A stretch of 64,000 nt of DNA from Wolfiporia cocos (Eukaryota; Basidiomycota; Agaricomycetes; Polyporales; Phaeolaceae): the NCBI GenBank assembly GCA_029448655.1, contig JACCLO010000002.1, positions 3,968,001 through 4,032,000 of the forward strand, in the 5' to 3' direction. The notes below the pieces were generated by a model, which saw nothing but the letters and a program-made list of their open reading frames with translations, was not told the DNA's origin and made no database searches. The translations under genes and the position numbers were made by a program. Positions within the stretch are counted from its first letter, which is position 1, and the number at the start of each line of letters is the position of its first letter. Shown here piece by piece: positions 22,238 to 36,058 of this stretch.

Positions 22238-23472
22238 ATGCCGGTCGAGTCGCCTTCCTTTCCTTCTGCTCAGCAGGCTCAAATCAGTGGGTCTTGGGTG
22301 ATATAGATTGTACTGACTGTGTTGACCTCGCTCCGGAATCTGTGGGTAGTCCGCTCGAATCAGCGCGACTTTATACATGTCTCCTCGTTGCGGGAACAGA
22401 CGGACGCGGTGCTGAGGTCGTGGCTAGGTTTGTCCGAATAACGTAGGAGTTTTGATAATTTTTGAACCCCCGTCAGGGACACGTTGGTTAACGCGATGGG
22501 ATAAGGAGACCGAGCTTGCCACAAAGCTCTTGTACTATGGTTTGACTGTCGGTCGAGGTAACGTCTATGATCGCTCGCGAATACAAGACTACAATTCCTG
22601 GATTGTCTACAGCGACACAGACACTCGGCGAAGAATATACCGACATATGGTTGCACTCCGTTAGCCGTCATAAAGTGCCGTCTCTGCGCACACGGATTGC
22701 GCTGATACTCCTTCCTACATTACCGACCTATTTGCTTGCGCAATGGGGCTCGGCTAGTCCACCGAACTCGAGACTCGGGCAACTACTGCGAAAGTTACCC
22801 GCTGTATTTGAGGTCTTGTCCGAGCTCAATTTGGCCGTCTTCTACTTCAGAGGAACATACTATGACCTTGCTAAGAGAACTCTTGGTATCCGATACGTGA
22901 GCCTCATTCATGCCAGTGTTCGAATTTACGAAGAAATAACCGTCGGAAGATCTCCGCAATCCCAGAAGACCCGAATACAAGACCACCATCATATTCGCTT
23001 CTTGGTGTCCTGCTCGCTATCAGGCTCATACATCGATTTGTGAGCTTTATGCGCTCTGTGCGCAGGGACGCACAGGATACGCCGACAGGGGACAAACGCC
23101 CTACGGACAATACCCAGGAGATATACATTGACGATCGACCGGTGTCGTCGATGCTCGGCCAATCTGATGCAAATGCGCTACTCGCGACTTCTGCGGAAGA
23201 CGACAGCCGCACAATGCTCGACTTCTCTCTTATAGGGACGGGCGATAGAGCCGCGCGCAATTGCACACTCTGCCTGGAGGAGCGCACTGCCACAACGGCT
23301 ACCGAGTGCGGACATCTGTTTTGCTGGGATTGTATTGTAGGCTGGGGACGGGAAAAGGCAAGTAACGCTCGTTGATATAGACAAAGAGACTGAACACGAG
23401 GAACAGGCGGAGTGTCCTTTATGCCGGCAATCGCTGAGCCTTACCTCCCTGCTACCCATATATAACCTGTAG
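22238..23472 (+). CDS. PEX10: peroxin-10, RING-type E3 ubiquitin ligase
   Basis: Peroxisomal membrane RING ligase acting with Pex2 and Pex12 to ubiquitinate the Pex5 import receptor. Six exons: 22238-22286, 22350-22427, 22477-22557, 22613-22896, 22950-23357 and 23407-23472, giving 321 aa, the usual Pex10 length. Family features: [15 protein letters not shown] near residue 45, [32 protein letters not shown], then hydrophobic [16 protein letters not shown], and a C-terminal C3HC4 RING ([41 protein letters not shown]). The last intron is read as GC-AG (donor GCAAGT at 23358) because only this keeps the final RING cysteines in frame. Confidence 0.95.
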
Positions 23473-23592
23473 CCAGTGCGGTGATACAAAGAGCATGATG
23501 GGCAGAGCAGCTGGCGCACCGGACAATGCAGTGAGTTACAGGAAAAGCGCCACACGGGCTATTTTGTACAGTTACCGTCCGCGAGACAAGAA

Positions 23593-24226
23593 TCATACTA
23601 CCTGCTGGATGAGGGTGATGGTGTCGCCTTTAAGCAAGATGCGACCTAGAGCACATTCAGCCATACAGTGGAGCAGTGAGATCTTCTTCACACACCGAGT
23701 TCCCTTCGGGGCTTCGCATCCTTAACATACACCTCTGCTGCCTCATCTATTACCACGTTCATGAATTCATCGAAACCCTGCGTTGACACGATGTCAGCAT
23801 TCTTTCTCTAACCCACAGAGAATCAAACAGAGATAGAATAAAAATAGGAAGGCAAGAACGAAGCAGCGCAATCTCTCAGAGATATCGCTCGCAAGAAAAG
23901 CATCAACTAGCGTTCGAGAGAGTAGCCGACGCCTTCATGTGATGGTGTTCAACGACAGTGGGTGCTAGCGCAATTTGGGACACGCACAATGATTCTCCCC
24001 TCAATGCGCATCTCGATGTTATCGTAGAGCCATATAACGACTTTTGCTCGCTGTTTGACGTGCACAATCAATATAGAGGGTCCACCTTGCTGCGAAATGC
24101 TCATTCATACCTGTTGTAGGTTTTTGAAGATCACATTCTTGTGGGGGTTAGCGATCGCGTGTTGCAGGTTTGTGGGTAGCAACTCACGATAGGTTGGACC
24201 ATCACACGCTGTTGGCGACCTGACAT
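23593..24226 (-). CDS. small nuclear ribonucleoprotein SmE
   Basis: Core Sm-ring subunit of spliceosomal snRNPs. Five exons: 24226-24188, 24137-24111, 24050-23988, 23777-23696 and 23645-23593, giving 87 aa (human SmE is about 92). The whole fold is visible: MSGRQQRVMVQPI, NVIFKNLQQRAKVVIWLYD, the Sm1 motif (IEMRIEGRIIGFDEFMNVVI) and the Sm2 motif GRILLKGDTITLI. The intron between exons 3 and 4 is 210 nt, long for this genome. It converges on Pex10 (120 bp between stops) and is head to head with the dynein gene. Confidence 0.93.
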
Positions 24227-24393
24227 GTTGGGCAAATAGCTGAGAGCGGGCAGTGAAGGTCTTTCAGTACAGCAGGAGGAGTGGTGGCGGTAAGCTAGGA
24301 GGTGCTTTCGGCAAGTGCCGCCACCGCCTGTCGACGACGCGTCGCGGTACACGAAGTCAGGCGCGTGTAACTTGGTCGCTACAACCAGCAGCC
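24227..24393. promoter_or_regulatory. divergent promoter region, SmE/dynein
   Basis: A 167-bp gap between the two start codons. It leaves no room for the dynein tail region upstream of the motor gene. Confidence 0.4.
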
Positions 24394-27300
24394 ATGGAGG
24401 TGAGTCGAGCTTGGATCCGCCTTCTAAATGAAACTCATGACTCTCGTAGCTGCTAACGTCGTCGAACTCGTCGACTGCGGCGGCGGTCACATTCATCACG
24501 TTTGTGCAAGACTTAAAACGCAAGACGAAGCAATGGGGACCTATGATCGAGCTATGCGCTAGCGGCGAGAAGACACTGGAACGCTTTCGATATCAATTCC
24601 CGGATGACTGGCTCTACAGCGATCAGCTTCAGGGAGAATGGAGTGCATACAATGAGATTTTAAAGCGAAAGAACGACTCCATCCAGGAGCAGCTTGGTGA
24701 GTTCATGTCACGTATTCGCTAAACGCATCTATATACGAGACATCCATCCTAGCTGGTCTACAATTGAAGATTGTTGCGGAGGACAAGATTGTAGAGAACA
24801 AGATCAACGACATTATTCAGGAATGGGAGGATACACGTCCCGTGCAAGGCAGCATGCGCGCCGACACTGCTCTGAATACCATAAATGTGTTTGAAGGAAA
24901 GCTTAATCGCGTACAAGAAGAGTACGATCTCGTATGCAAAGCTAAAGAAGCTCTCGACCTTGAGCTCATCCGACACACACGTCTCGAGCCCGTCCTCGAG
25001 GAACTTCGCGACCTCAAGGCTGTCTGGACCGCATTGTCAGGCATTTGGAACCAAATCGGCGAGCTCAGGGAGTTGGCGTGGGCAACTGTGCAGCCGCGGA
25101 AGCTGCGACAACAGATTGATGGCTTGTTGTCATCGACAAAGGACATGCCAACCCGCATGCGGCAATATGCCGCCTTCGAATACGTGCAGGATGTCCTGCG
25201 AGGACTGCTGAAGTCGAATACCCTTGTGTCGGAATTGAAGTCGGAAGCCCTCAAGGACAGACATTGGAAGCAGTTGTTCAAGGTCTTACGTGTGCCGAAT
25301 CAGATCAGCCTGACTCTGTCAGAGATCTCATATACTCTTTCTTGATTGCATCCTAATGCTTGGTGTCAGGATGACACTTGGCCATGTATATGATATGGAT
25401 TTGCGGAAGAACGAAACTTTGATCAAGGAAATTATCATACAGGCGCAAGGAGAGGTTTGTGACACATATACTAGCGGAGGTTACGCATACTCTAACGCGC
25501 GTTATAGATGGCTCTAGAAGAATATATCAGACAGGTCAAGGAAACCTGGACCAATTATACCCTCGATCTTGTAAATTATCAGAATAAGTGCCGCCTCATT
25601 CGGTACGTTTCCGATTTCTCGCTGAGATGACGCGTACTGAAGTAATTTTCTCAGGGGTTGGGATGACTTGTTCAACAAGTGTAGCGAAAATCTCAATTCA
25701 CTGGTAGCCATGAAGCTGTCTCCTTACTATAAAGGTATGCGATTTGAGACCAAATGATTGAGTGTAGCGTGAATTAAACCTTCTACCCGCAGTGTTTGAG
25801 GAAGAGGCCGGCTCATGGGAGGAGAAACTCAATCGGATTCACGTATTATTCGGTATGTATTCATCATCTAGTTTATTGTAAGTTTCTGACTCTTTTCTTA
25901 GATGTTTGGATTGATGTGCAACGACAATGGGTGTACTTGGAAGGCATCTTTTCTGGCAGCGCTGACATCAAGCACCTCCTCCCAGTAGAGAGCGCTCGTT
26001 TCCAGAATATCAACACTGAGTTCTTGGCTGTCATGAAGAAGGTGTACAAGTCTCCATTCGTGGTCGATGTGATGAACATCCCTGGCGTCCAAAAGAGTCT
26101 CGAGCGACTCGCTGACCTGCTAAACAAGATCCAGAAGGCATTGGGAGAGTACCTCGAACGAGAGCGCGCCTCCTTCCCCCGCTTTTACTTCGTCGGTGAT
26201 GAGGACCTTCTGGAAATCATTGGTAACAGCAAAGAGATTCTCAGAATCATGAAACATCTCAAGAAGATGTTTGCTGGTATCTCGACGATAATGCTGGACG
26301 ATGAGCTCACGCAGATCCAGGGAATGACATCTCGTGAAGGAGAGGAGGTCCGCTTCAAGGACCCAATATTACTTAAAGATTATCCCAAGATCAATGACTG
26401 GCTGAGTAAATTGGAGGCGGAGATGCGGGTATCTCTCGCGAAACTCCTATGCGATGCCGTCACCGAGCTTCAGGCATTCTATGGTTCGACGACACCGTTA
26501 CCGCAAGACCAGTTCATGGCGTGGATGGAGGGGTACCCAGCTCAGCTGGTTAGCCTTGCCATTCAGGTCGCTTGGACTGCATCGGTTGAATCTGCGCTGG
26601 AAAGCTCGGGTTCTCTGGACGCTCCTCTTGATGTCGTGCGACAAGGCCTTGATCTCCTAGCCGACGTTGTACTCACGGAGCTCAGTGCCGTCACTCGGCG
26701 CAAGTGCGAGCATCTCATCACAGAGCTTGTTCATCAACGTGATGTCCTGCGCAATCTCGCACAGCAGAAAGTCACGGATAACAGGGCATTCTCTTGGCTG
26801 TACCAGATGCGGTTCTATCTAGACCAGAGCGTAGAGAATCCACTAGACAGACTGGCAATTCGCGTCGCGGATGCGTCGTTCCCGTATGGATGGGAGTACC
26901 TTGGAGTGCCGGATCGTCTTGTGCAGACTCCTCTCACGGATAGGTGTTACCTCACCTTAACCCAGGCGCTGGACAACCAGCTCGGAGGCTCTCCGTTCGG
27001 TCCTGCCGGAACCGGTAAGTGATATCAGGTAAACATGGGACGTGGAACGTACCCTGACCGACATTATTCCAGGTAAAACGGAGTCGGTCAAAGCTTTGGG
27101 AGTTCAACTCGGTCGCTTCGTATTGGTCTTCTGCTGTGACGAGACCTTTGACTTCCAAGCGATGGGTCGAATTTTCGTTGGACTTTGTCAAGTAGGCGCG
27201 TGGGGATGCTTTGACGAATTCAATCGTCTTGAAGAGCGTATCTTGAGTGCGGTGTCACAACAAGTGCAGAGCATCCAGCAGGGTCTCGCTGCCCTCGTCA

Positions 27301-30300
27301 AGAACCCGAATACTGAGATTGAGCTTGTCGGCAAGAACGTTAAGCTCAATCAGAATATTGGTAGGATGCAAAACCGGCTTGGTTCTAGAGCTGTTGATTA
27401 ACCGTGTCTCTAGGTATTTTCATCACAACTAACCCGAACTATGCTGGACGATCAACACTCCCACCCAACCTGACGAAATTGTTCAGACCGTGAGTTGGAA
27501 TGATATTATACATTACATTGTCACTGAAAATTGCGCAGGATGGCCATGACTCGCCCCGATCGGGAATTGATTGCACAGGTCATGCTCTTCTCTCAAGGCT
27601 TCCGCACAGCGGAGTCGCTAGCGTCAAAGATTGTGCCTTTCTTCAACCTCTGTGACGAGCAGCTCTCCCCTCAGCCTCATTATGACTTCGGTCTTCGTGC
27701 TTTGAAGGCTGTACTGGCCAGCGCTGGTATCCTCAAGCGTGAGCGATTGCAGAGTGCTCGGTCCGGTGGGGAAGAGAGCGAAGACGCTAGCGCCCTATCC
27801 GACGTTGTGTCGGAGCAAGTCATTCTCATCCAGAGTGTCACGGAAACCATAGTACCCAAGCTTGTTGCTGATGATGTACCGCTACTGACCAGGTTCGTCG
27901 ACTATATCCCAACTGTCGATTACGCAACTCACCGGTATTCGGAACAGCCTGCTTGCGGATGTGTTCCCTGGTGTTGACTACGAGCCTGTGAACCTGGATG
28001 CTCTCCGCGAGCAGATTAGCAAGGTCTGCGCGGAGCGTCGGCTGATAGAAGGCGAGCGGTGGATCGACAAAATCTTGCAGCTCTATCAAATACAGAAGAT
28101 TCAGCATGGTCTCATGATGGTTGGGTCATCCGGCAGCGGAAAGAGTAACGCATGGCAGGTACTTTTAGCTGCCCTAGAGCGTCTCGACGGTATCGAGGGT
28201 GTTTCCTACGTGATTGATCCCAAGGCCATGCACAAGGATGCGCTATATGGAACACTGGATCCTACCACCCGCGAGTGGAATGATGGTCTCTTCACTCACA
28301 CTCTACGAAAAATTGTTGACGACGTCCGCGGTGAAAGTGGCAAACGTCACTGGATTATCTTTGATGGCGATGTCGATCCCGAGTGGGTGGAAAACCTCAA
28401 CAGGTATGTGATTTTGAACGTATATTTCAGCGTGATGATTCAGTACTGGCATCACAGTGTATTGGACGACAACAAGTTACTGACCCTGCCTAACGGAGAG
28501 CGATTGAATCTCCCTTCAAATGTCCGCATTATGTTCGAGGTCGAACACTTAAGATACGCCACGCTGGCCACAGTCAGCCGTTGTGGTATGATCTGGTTCA
28601 GTGAGGATGTCGTCGACCCGAGTATGGTCTATCGCCATTACCTAGATACTCTCTCCACTATTCCCCTGGACGCTGAAGATGAAGAAGTAGAGCTTCCTGG
28701 TCGCCGTACTGATGCCCTTGCAACGGAGACATCCACATCCGCGAACCTCGCCACTCAAAAGCAGATTGCAGCAATCTTAGAACAATACTTCGAGGAGGAT
28801 GGCCTTGTCACATTATCTCTCAACTTCGCCGAATCCATTGAACACATCATGGATTTCACGCCCACCCGCGCTCTGAACACGCTATTCTCATTGATCAACA
28901 AGACGGTTCGCAACGTCGTCGAGTACAATCTCCAACATTCGGACTTCCCCCTGCCACTAGAAAAGGTGGAACAGTACGTCACGAAACGACTGCTGGTGAA
29001 CATCATCTGGGCGTTCTCGGGAGACGCTCGCCTGGAGTTGCGGTCCGAAATGGGCGAGTTTCTGCGCAAGCACACCGGCATCGACTTGCCACTATTTGCT
29101 CCGGGTGGTTCTCTCCTGGATTATGATGTGCAGGCCAACAATGGGGAGTGGTTTGCATGGCAGTCGAGAGTGCCGGTCATCGAGATTGAAGCTCATGCAG
29201 TCACGGCGTCTGACGTGGTCGTTCCGACAGTGGACACCGTTCGTCACGAGGAGGTCCTATATTCGTGGCTATCTGAACACAAGCCGCTTATGCTCTGCGG
29301 TCCCCCGGGCTCCGGGAAGACCATGACGCTTTTCAGTGCCCTCCGGAAACTCCCAGACATGGAGGTCGTCGGTTTGAACTTTTCCAGCGCGACCACACCT
29401 GATCTCATTCTGAAGACCTTCGAACAATACTGCGAGTACCGCAAGACCCCCAATGGTGTCATTCTAGCACCTGTTCAGATTGGCCGCTGGCTTGTCGTGT
29501 TCTGCGATGAGATCAACCTGCCTGCTACAGACAAGTATGGTACACAGCGTGTCATATCATTCATCCGACAGCTAGTCGAATCAGGAGGTTATTGGCGGAC
29601 CTCTGATATGGCTTGGGTCAAGCTGGAGCGCATCCAATTTGTTGGCGCGTGCAATCCTCCTACAGACCCCGGTCGTGTGCCTCTCAGCCACAGATTCCTC
29701 AGGCACGCACCTTTGGTCATGGTCGACTACCCTGGCGAACTATCACTGAAGCAGATCTACGGCACGTACAATCGCGCATTACTCAAAGTGGTTCCCAGTC
29801 TCCGTACCTACGCTGAACCGCTCACCGATGCCATGGTCACTCTCTATCTCGCTTCGCAGAAGCGCTTCACAACCGACATCCAGGCTCACTACGTCTACAG
29901 TCCTCGTGAGCTTACGCGCTGGGTGCGTGGTATCTATGAAGCGATTCGACCGCTGGAGACGTTGTCTGTCGAAGGCCTCGTACGTGTGTGGGCACATGAG
30001 GCCCTGCGTCTGTTCCAAGATCGACTGGTCACCGAGGAAGAGAAACGGTGGACCGATGAGAGTATTGACTCCGCAGCCATGGAGCATTTCCCTACAATCA
30101 ATCGAGATGAAGCATTGGCGCGTCCTATTCTTTTCTCCAACTGGACTTCGAAGCACTACATCCCGGTCGATCGAGAAGTCTTACGTGAGTACACAAAGGC
30201 ACGACTCCGGGTTTTCTACGAGGAAGAGCTGGATGTCCCGCTTGTCCTGTTCAACGATGTCCTTGATCATGTTCTGCGGATCGACCGTGTCTTCCGACAA

Positions 30301-33300
30301 ATCCAGGGGCATTTGCTACTCATTGGTGTTAGCGGTAGCGGCAAGGTCAGTACAATTGGATCGTACTATCAGCAGAACTAATCTAAGTGAATGTTAGACC
30401 ACGTTGTCACGCTTCGTAGCCTGGATGAACGGTCTCAACATTTTCCAAATCAAAGTTTCCAATAAGTACACCGGTGACGATTTCGATGAGGATTTACGAA
30501 CCGTTCTTCGGCGCGCGGGCTGCAAAGGCGAGAAAATCTGCTTCATCATGGACGAGTCGAATGTCCTGGATTCTGGATTCCTTGAGCGTATGAACACACT
30601 ACTCGCAAATGCTGAGGTCCCTGGTCTGTTCGAAGGGGACGAGCATTCCGCGCTCATGACAGCTTGCAAAGAAGGCTCTCAGCGTGATGGGCTCATGCTG
30701 GATTCACACGAAGAGCTCTATCGCTGGTTCACCCAGCAAGTCGCGAAGAATCTTCATGTCGTATTTACGATGAATCCTCCAGAAAATGGGCTGGCCTCCC
30801 GTGCTGCGACATCTCCTGCCCTGTTCAACCGTTGCGTTTTGGATTGGTTTGGCGATTGGTCCGACCAAGCATTTTATCAGGTCGGGATGGAATTTACTCG
30901 AACACTAGATCTCGATTTGCCTTCGTACAATCCGCCCGCTATGTTCCCAATCGCGTACCGGGAACTCTCGATGCCTCCTGTGCACCGTACTGCCGTGGTC
31001 AACGCGCTGGTTTATGTCCACCAGTCACTGCATCAGATCAACCAGCGCCTAAGCCGCCGGCAAGGACGCTATAACTATGTAACTCCGCGACACTACTTGG
31101 ACTTGTACGCCAATTCCCCTCTCATTCCATGATGGCAATATCTAATATTTATCGTAGCATCAATCATTACGTGCGGCTGCACAACGAGAAGAGGGAAGAG
31201 CTAGAAGAGCAGCAGCGCCATCTTCACGTCGGACTGGACAAGCTTCGGGATACGGTGACACAAGTCGAAGAATTGCGGAAGAGTCTCGCTATAAAGCGAT
31301 CCCAACTAGAAGCCAAGAATGCTGAGGCCAATGAGAAGTTGAAACGGATGGTAGCGGATCAACAGGAGGCTGAGCAGAAAAAGTCCGCTTCCATCGAGAT
31401 CCAAGCCGCTCTCGTTGAACAAGACAAGCACATCGAGCAACGTCGCGCTATTGTGATGAACGACCTCGCAGATGCCGAACCAGCTGTCATCGAAGCCCAG
31501 GCGGCGGTTAGCAACATCAGGAAGCAGCATCTGCAGGAAGTACGTACGATGGCTAATCCGCCAGAGGCGGTCAAACTGGCTATGGAATCTGTGTGCACCC
31601 TCCTCGGGCACAAGATCGACAGCTGGCGTACCGTTCAGGGAATTATCCGACGTGACGATTTCATTCAGCGGATCGTGAACTTTGATACCACAAACCAGAT
31701 GACGAAGCATCTCCGCGATACCATGAAGAGGGAGTTCCTCAGCAGACCGTCCTTCAACTTCGAGACCGTTCAGCGCGCTAGTAAAGCATGTGGTCCACTG
31801 GTCAAGTGGGCCATTGCTCAAGTGCGCTTTTCCGAGATTTTGGATAAAGTAGAACCCCTACGCAATGAAGTGCAATCGCTGGAGGACCAGGCTGCGCAGA
31901 CAAAAGAGCAAGCAAAGATGATCATAAAGATGATCGCTGAGCTTGAGGCAAGCATCGAGAGATACAAGGAAGAATATGCTGCATTGATCAGCGAGACACA
32001 AGCCATCAAATCGGAGATGGAACGCGTGGAAAGCAAGGTTAATCGCAGCATGAAACTCTTGGAGAGCTTATCGTCGGAGAAAACCAGATGGGAATTGGGC
32101 AGCCGGACCTTCGATACAGAAATGGGCACGATCGTTGGCGACGTCTTACTCTCAGCGGCATTCCTGGCCTATGGAGGATTCTTTGATCAGCAATACCGGG
32201 AGGCGATGTGGCAGGAGTGGTCTTCGCATCTCAACGAGGCGAATATCAAGCTCAAGGCAGAGCTCTCCCTTCCAGACTACTTGTCCACAGCGGATGATCG
32301 CCTTAGCTGGCAATCGAAGGGTTTGCCTTCTGACAACCTCTGCACTGAGAACGCCATCATGATCAAGCGCTTCAGTCGCTACCCTCTGATCATCGATCCA
32401 ACCGGCCAAGCCACTAGCTTCTTGCTCAACGAATACAAAGACCGCAAGATCACTGTCACCAGTTTCTTGGACGAGGCCTTCCTCAAGGTCCTGGAGAGCG
32501 CACTCCGGTTCGGTAACACCTTGCTTATACAGGACGTCGAGCACCTGGATCCTATCCTCAACCCTGTCTTGAACAAAGAGATCCGCAAGACTGGTGGTCG
32601 TGTTCTCATCCGTCTTGGAAGTCAGGATATCGACTTCTCGCCATCATTCACGATGTTCCTGTCCACTCGCGATCCGTCTGTGGAGTTCTCTCCAGATATC
32701 TGCAGCAGAGTCACATTCGTGAACTTCACGATGACCAGAAGCAGTCTCCAAAGTCAGTCACTCGACCAAGTCCTCAAGGTCGAACGGCCCGACACAGAGC
32801 AGAAGCGGACAGATTTGATGAAGATGCAGGGCGAATTCCGGCTCCGTCTGAGAACGCTAGAGAAGCTACTGTTACAAGCTCTCAATGAATCAACTGGAAA
32901 TATCCTAGACGACGACAAGGTGATCGATACGCTGGAAACGCTGAAGCGAGAAGCAGCAGAGATTACTCGGAAAGTCGAGGAGACGGACGTCGTTATGAGA
33001 GAGGTGGAACAGGTGACGGCCGAATATCTCTCCCTGGCTCAAGCGTGCAGCGCCGTCTTCTTCATTCTGGAACAGCTGAATCTGGTCAACCACTTCTACC
33101 AATTCTCCCTCCGCTTCTTCTTGGACATCTTTGACTATGTCTTGCACCACAATCCTCGTCTTGCCAATGTTAGCGATCACAGTCGCCGAAGGGACATCCT
33201 GCTCAATGACCTCTTCCTCATGGTGTACAAACGAACTTCGCGTGCTTTACTGCATCGTGACCATGTCATGTTGGCCGTCCTGTTGGCCCAGGTCAAGCTC

Positions 33301-35787
33301 CGTGGCGTCGAGGAGGTAACCGAGGAGCTCGAATTCCTACTCGAGAGCGGGGACGGTGGCGTGGCGTCAACTCTCAACAACCAAGATATCGCGCAGTGCA
33401 AATATCTGTCCATCGATCAGAAGCAGCGGCTGGATAGCTACGGCAAACACCCATTGTTCAGTTCTGTTGTGACTCACGTACTCCAGAATGAGGATCAATG
33501 GATCCCCTTCCTCGAGTCAAGCACGCCAGAAGTTGAAGTTCCTTCGCCATGGAGCCCTGGCACTCGTAAGTATATCTCTGCTTCGTCATCGCACATACCA
33601 TATGCTCAACGTTTGTCTCGCAATAGCCGCCGTCGAAGCCATCCGGCGTATCCTCATCATCAAGTGCCTGCGTCCAGACAGGTTACTACAGGCAACAGCA
33701 GCGTTTGTCCGCGTGGTGTTCGAGACAGACCTCAACGCCGAATCGAGCTATGACCTAGGATCAATGGTAACAGACGAAATTCTTCCCGCAACTCCTCTGT
33801 CGCTTGTTTCGGTCACAGGGTACGATGCGAGTTACCGTGTTGAAAACCTTGTACAAAACACGAGCGCTCGCTGTGCCTCGGTTGCAATGGGCTCTCAAGA
33901 GGGCTTTACTCTCGCTGACCAAGCAATTGCTTTCGCCGCTAGACAAGGATCATGGGTGCTGCTCAAGAACGTTCATCTTGCACCGTCATGGCTAGGTCAG
34001 CTCGAGAAGAAACTGCAGACTTTGAGCCCGCATCGTAATTTCCGCCTATTCCTGACTATGGAAGCCAATCCCAGCATCCCCATAAACATTCTTCGCCAAT
34101 CCAGGATTCTCATGAACGAACCTCCTCCGGGTATCAAGGCGAACCTCATGGACTCTCTACGTAGTATCTCGTCCTCGCGGCTCTCGCAGGGCCCTGCAGA
34201 GAAAGCACGACTGTACTTCCTACTTGCCTGGTTCCATGCTGTTGTACAAGAGCGTCTGCGCTATGTGCCGCTCGGTTGGAGCAAGGTGTACGATTTCAAC
34301 GACTCCGACATGGCGTCTGCGTTCACCACGATCGACACATGGGTTAACACCGTCGCAAAGGGTCGTGCCAATGTCGATCCTGCCATCATCCCATGGGATG
34401 CCGTTAGGACACTTGTCAAGCAATGCGTATACGGAGGCAGAGTGGACAGTGACTTTGATCAGAAGATTCTCGACGCCTTTGTGGACGGACTATTCACGTC
34501 AGCTGCTTACAACGTTGACTTCGACCTCGTTCCGAGTGCTACAGGAACAAAAGTTCTAGGCGTGCCAGATGGAACTAAGCTGGAGCACTTCTTGTCATGG
34601 GTTCAGAATCTGCCCGAACGGGAGCCACCATCTTGGCTCAGCCTCCCGCCAACGGCAGAACGCGTGATTGCTATCGCGCAAGGTTAGTTACTCCGCATTC
34701 TCATGTGGGAAGCTGAGCACTAAGCGTCTTGCAGGGAACGAGCTGCTTGGCAAGCTCCGGAAGATGCGCATGCTCGCCGATGACGACGACGATGCAGCGG
34801 CCGCTGGCTCAGGACCGTCCAAGGGTCAGGCTTCTCAGCAACCAGCATGGATGCGCAACCTCCACGAGCGCTGCAAGGAATGGCTCGGGCAGCTGCCTTC
34901 GGTTAGTATCTTAATCTATGTGCCATTGGTTCCACGCTGATCAGCATGACCTACAGAGCTTCAACACTCTGCAGAGGGCAAGTGGTGACAACCAGGATCC
35001 GCTCTACCGCCTATTCTCCAGAGAAGGTAGTATTGGCAGCAAGCTTCTCTCTCAAGTCCGGAGAGATCTTGCGGATGTCATCAAGGTCTGCGAGGGCGCG
35101 CTCAAACAAACCAATCATCTTCGTACGCTCATGAGCTCCTTGACAAAGGGTATGTATAGACCTCAACTATGAGCTGCAATCGCTGATGCGCCTGTAGGTA
35201 CTATCCCGAACCACTGGCGACGCTACAAGGTGCACAAGGCGCTCGCGGTCTCTGGCTGGATATCAGACTTTGCTCGTCGGCTCGCACAGCTCGACCAAAT
35301 TGCAGGGCTCGACAATCTGAGCAATGTTGAAGTATGGCTCGGCGGTCTCTTCTTCCCCGAGGCGTACATCACTGCGACGCGGCAGGCGGTTGCGCATCGC
35401 AAGAAGTGGTCACTCGAGACGCTGCAGCTTCAGCTCGACATCGACCGTGTGAACGACCCCAGCGCATTCATTGTTGACGGTACGTTTATGTCATTTCTCG
35501 GTGATTGTGGTCGCCAGCTAACATCGACCGCAGGCCTCGTTCTGGAGGGCGCAACGTGGGAGACTGACAAGCTCGTGCTGAATAATGGCGAGACCGTCCG
35601 ACTGAACCCGTCGCAAGTCCGTTGGGTGCAGGCCGACGACACTGCAACGACCGAGGGAAGGGTGAACCTGCCTGTCTACCTCAACAGCGACCGTAGCGAT
35701 GTCCTGTTCACCGTGGACCTGCCATTCGACAGTGCTGCCGGTGCATTGGTGGCGACGCGTGCTGTGTGTCTCACTGCTGGTGGCTAG
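24394..35787 (+). CDS. cytoplasmic dynein heavy chain, motor half (split gene)
   Basis: Minus-end microtubule motor used for nuclear and organelle movement. Twenty exons join in frame to 3459 aa: 24394-24399, 24450-24696, 24753-25317, 25370-25454, 25508-25602, 25655-25734, 25793-25852, 25902-27014, 27073-27360, 27414-27489, 27539-27892, 27948-28403, 28458-30345, 30398-31104, 31158-33565, 33627-34682, 34735-34901, 34957-35149, 35198-35479, 35534-35787. The protein starts at the linker ([12 protein letters not shown]) and lacks the roughly 900-residue tail. P-loops: AAA1 GPAGTGKTES (about 745), AAA2 GSSGSGKS (about 1050), AAA3 GPPGSGKT (about 1420), AAA4 GVSGSGKT (about 1765). Stalk and microtubule-binding domain lie at about 2010-2280 ([18 protein letters not shown]). 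AAA5, AAA6 and the C-terminal domain ([16 protein letters not shown]) are complete. In Schizophyllum commune the tail is a separate gene, dhc1, and the motor is dhc2. Confidence 0.95.
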
Positions 35788-36058
35788 AGTGCTAGAGTGT
35801 TCGAGTGCTAGAATCCGGAAAGAGACGTATCGGAGGCGGATGATACCCGTGCGAGTGCACGTAATGATTGATACCTTACGACTCTCATGACCTATGTATG
35901 TTTGTGGAACTAATGGCTAATCGTAACATTGTGTGTTGTTCACAAATGGCTGCCGCGCAGGCACCTAGCATTGGGATTCTATATATGCGTGACTTCAAGT
36001 TTGGGTGGCATCTGCATACTCATACAACTTCGCTTCCACCGACGACTGTTAACAGCTT

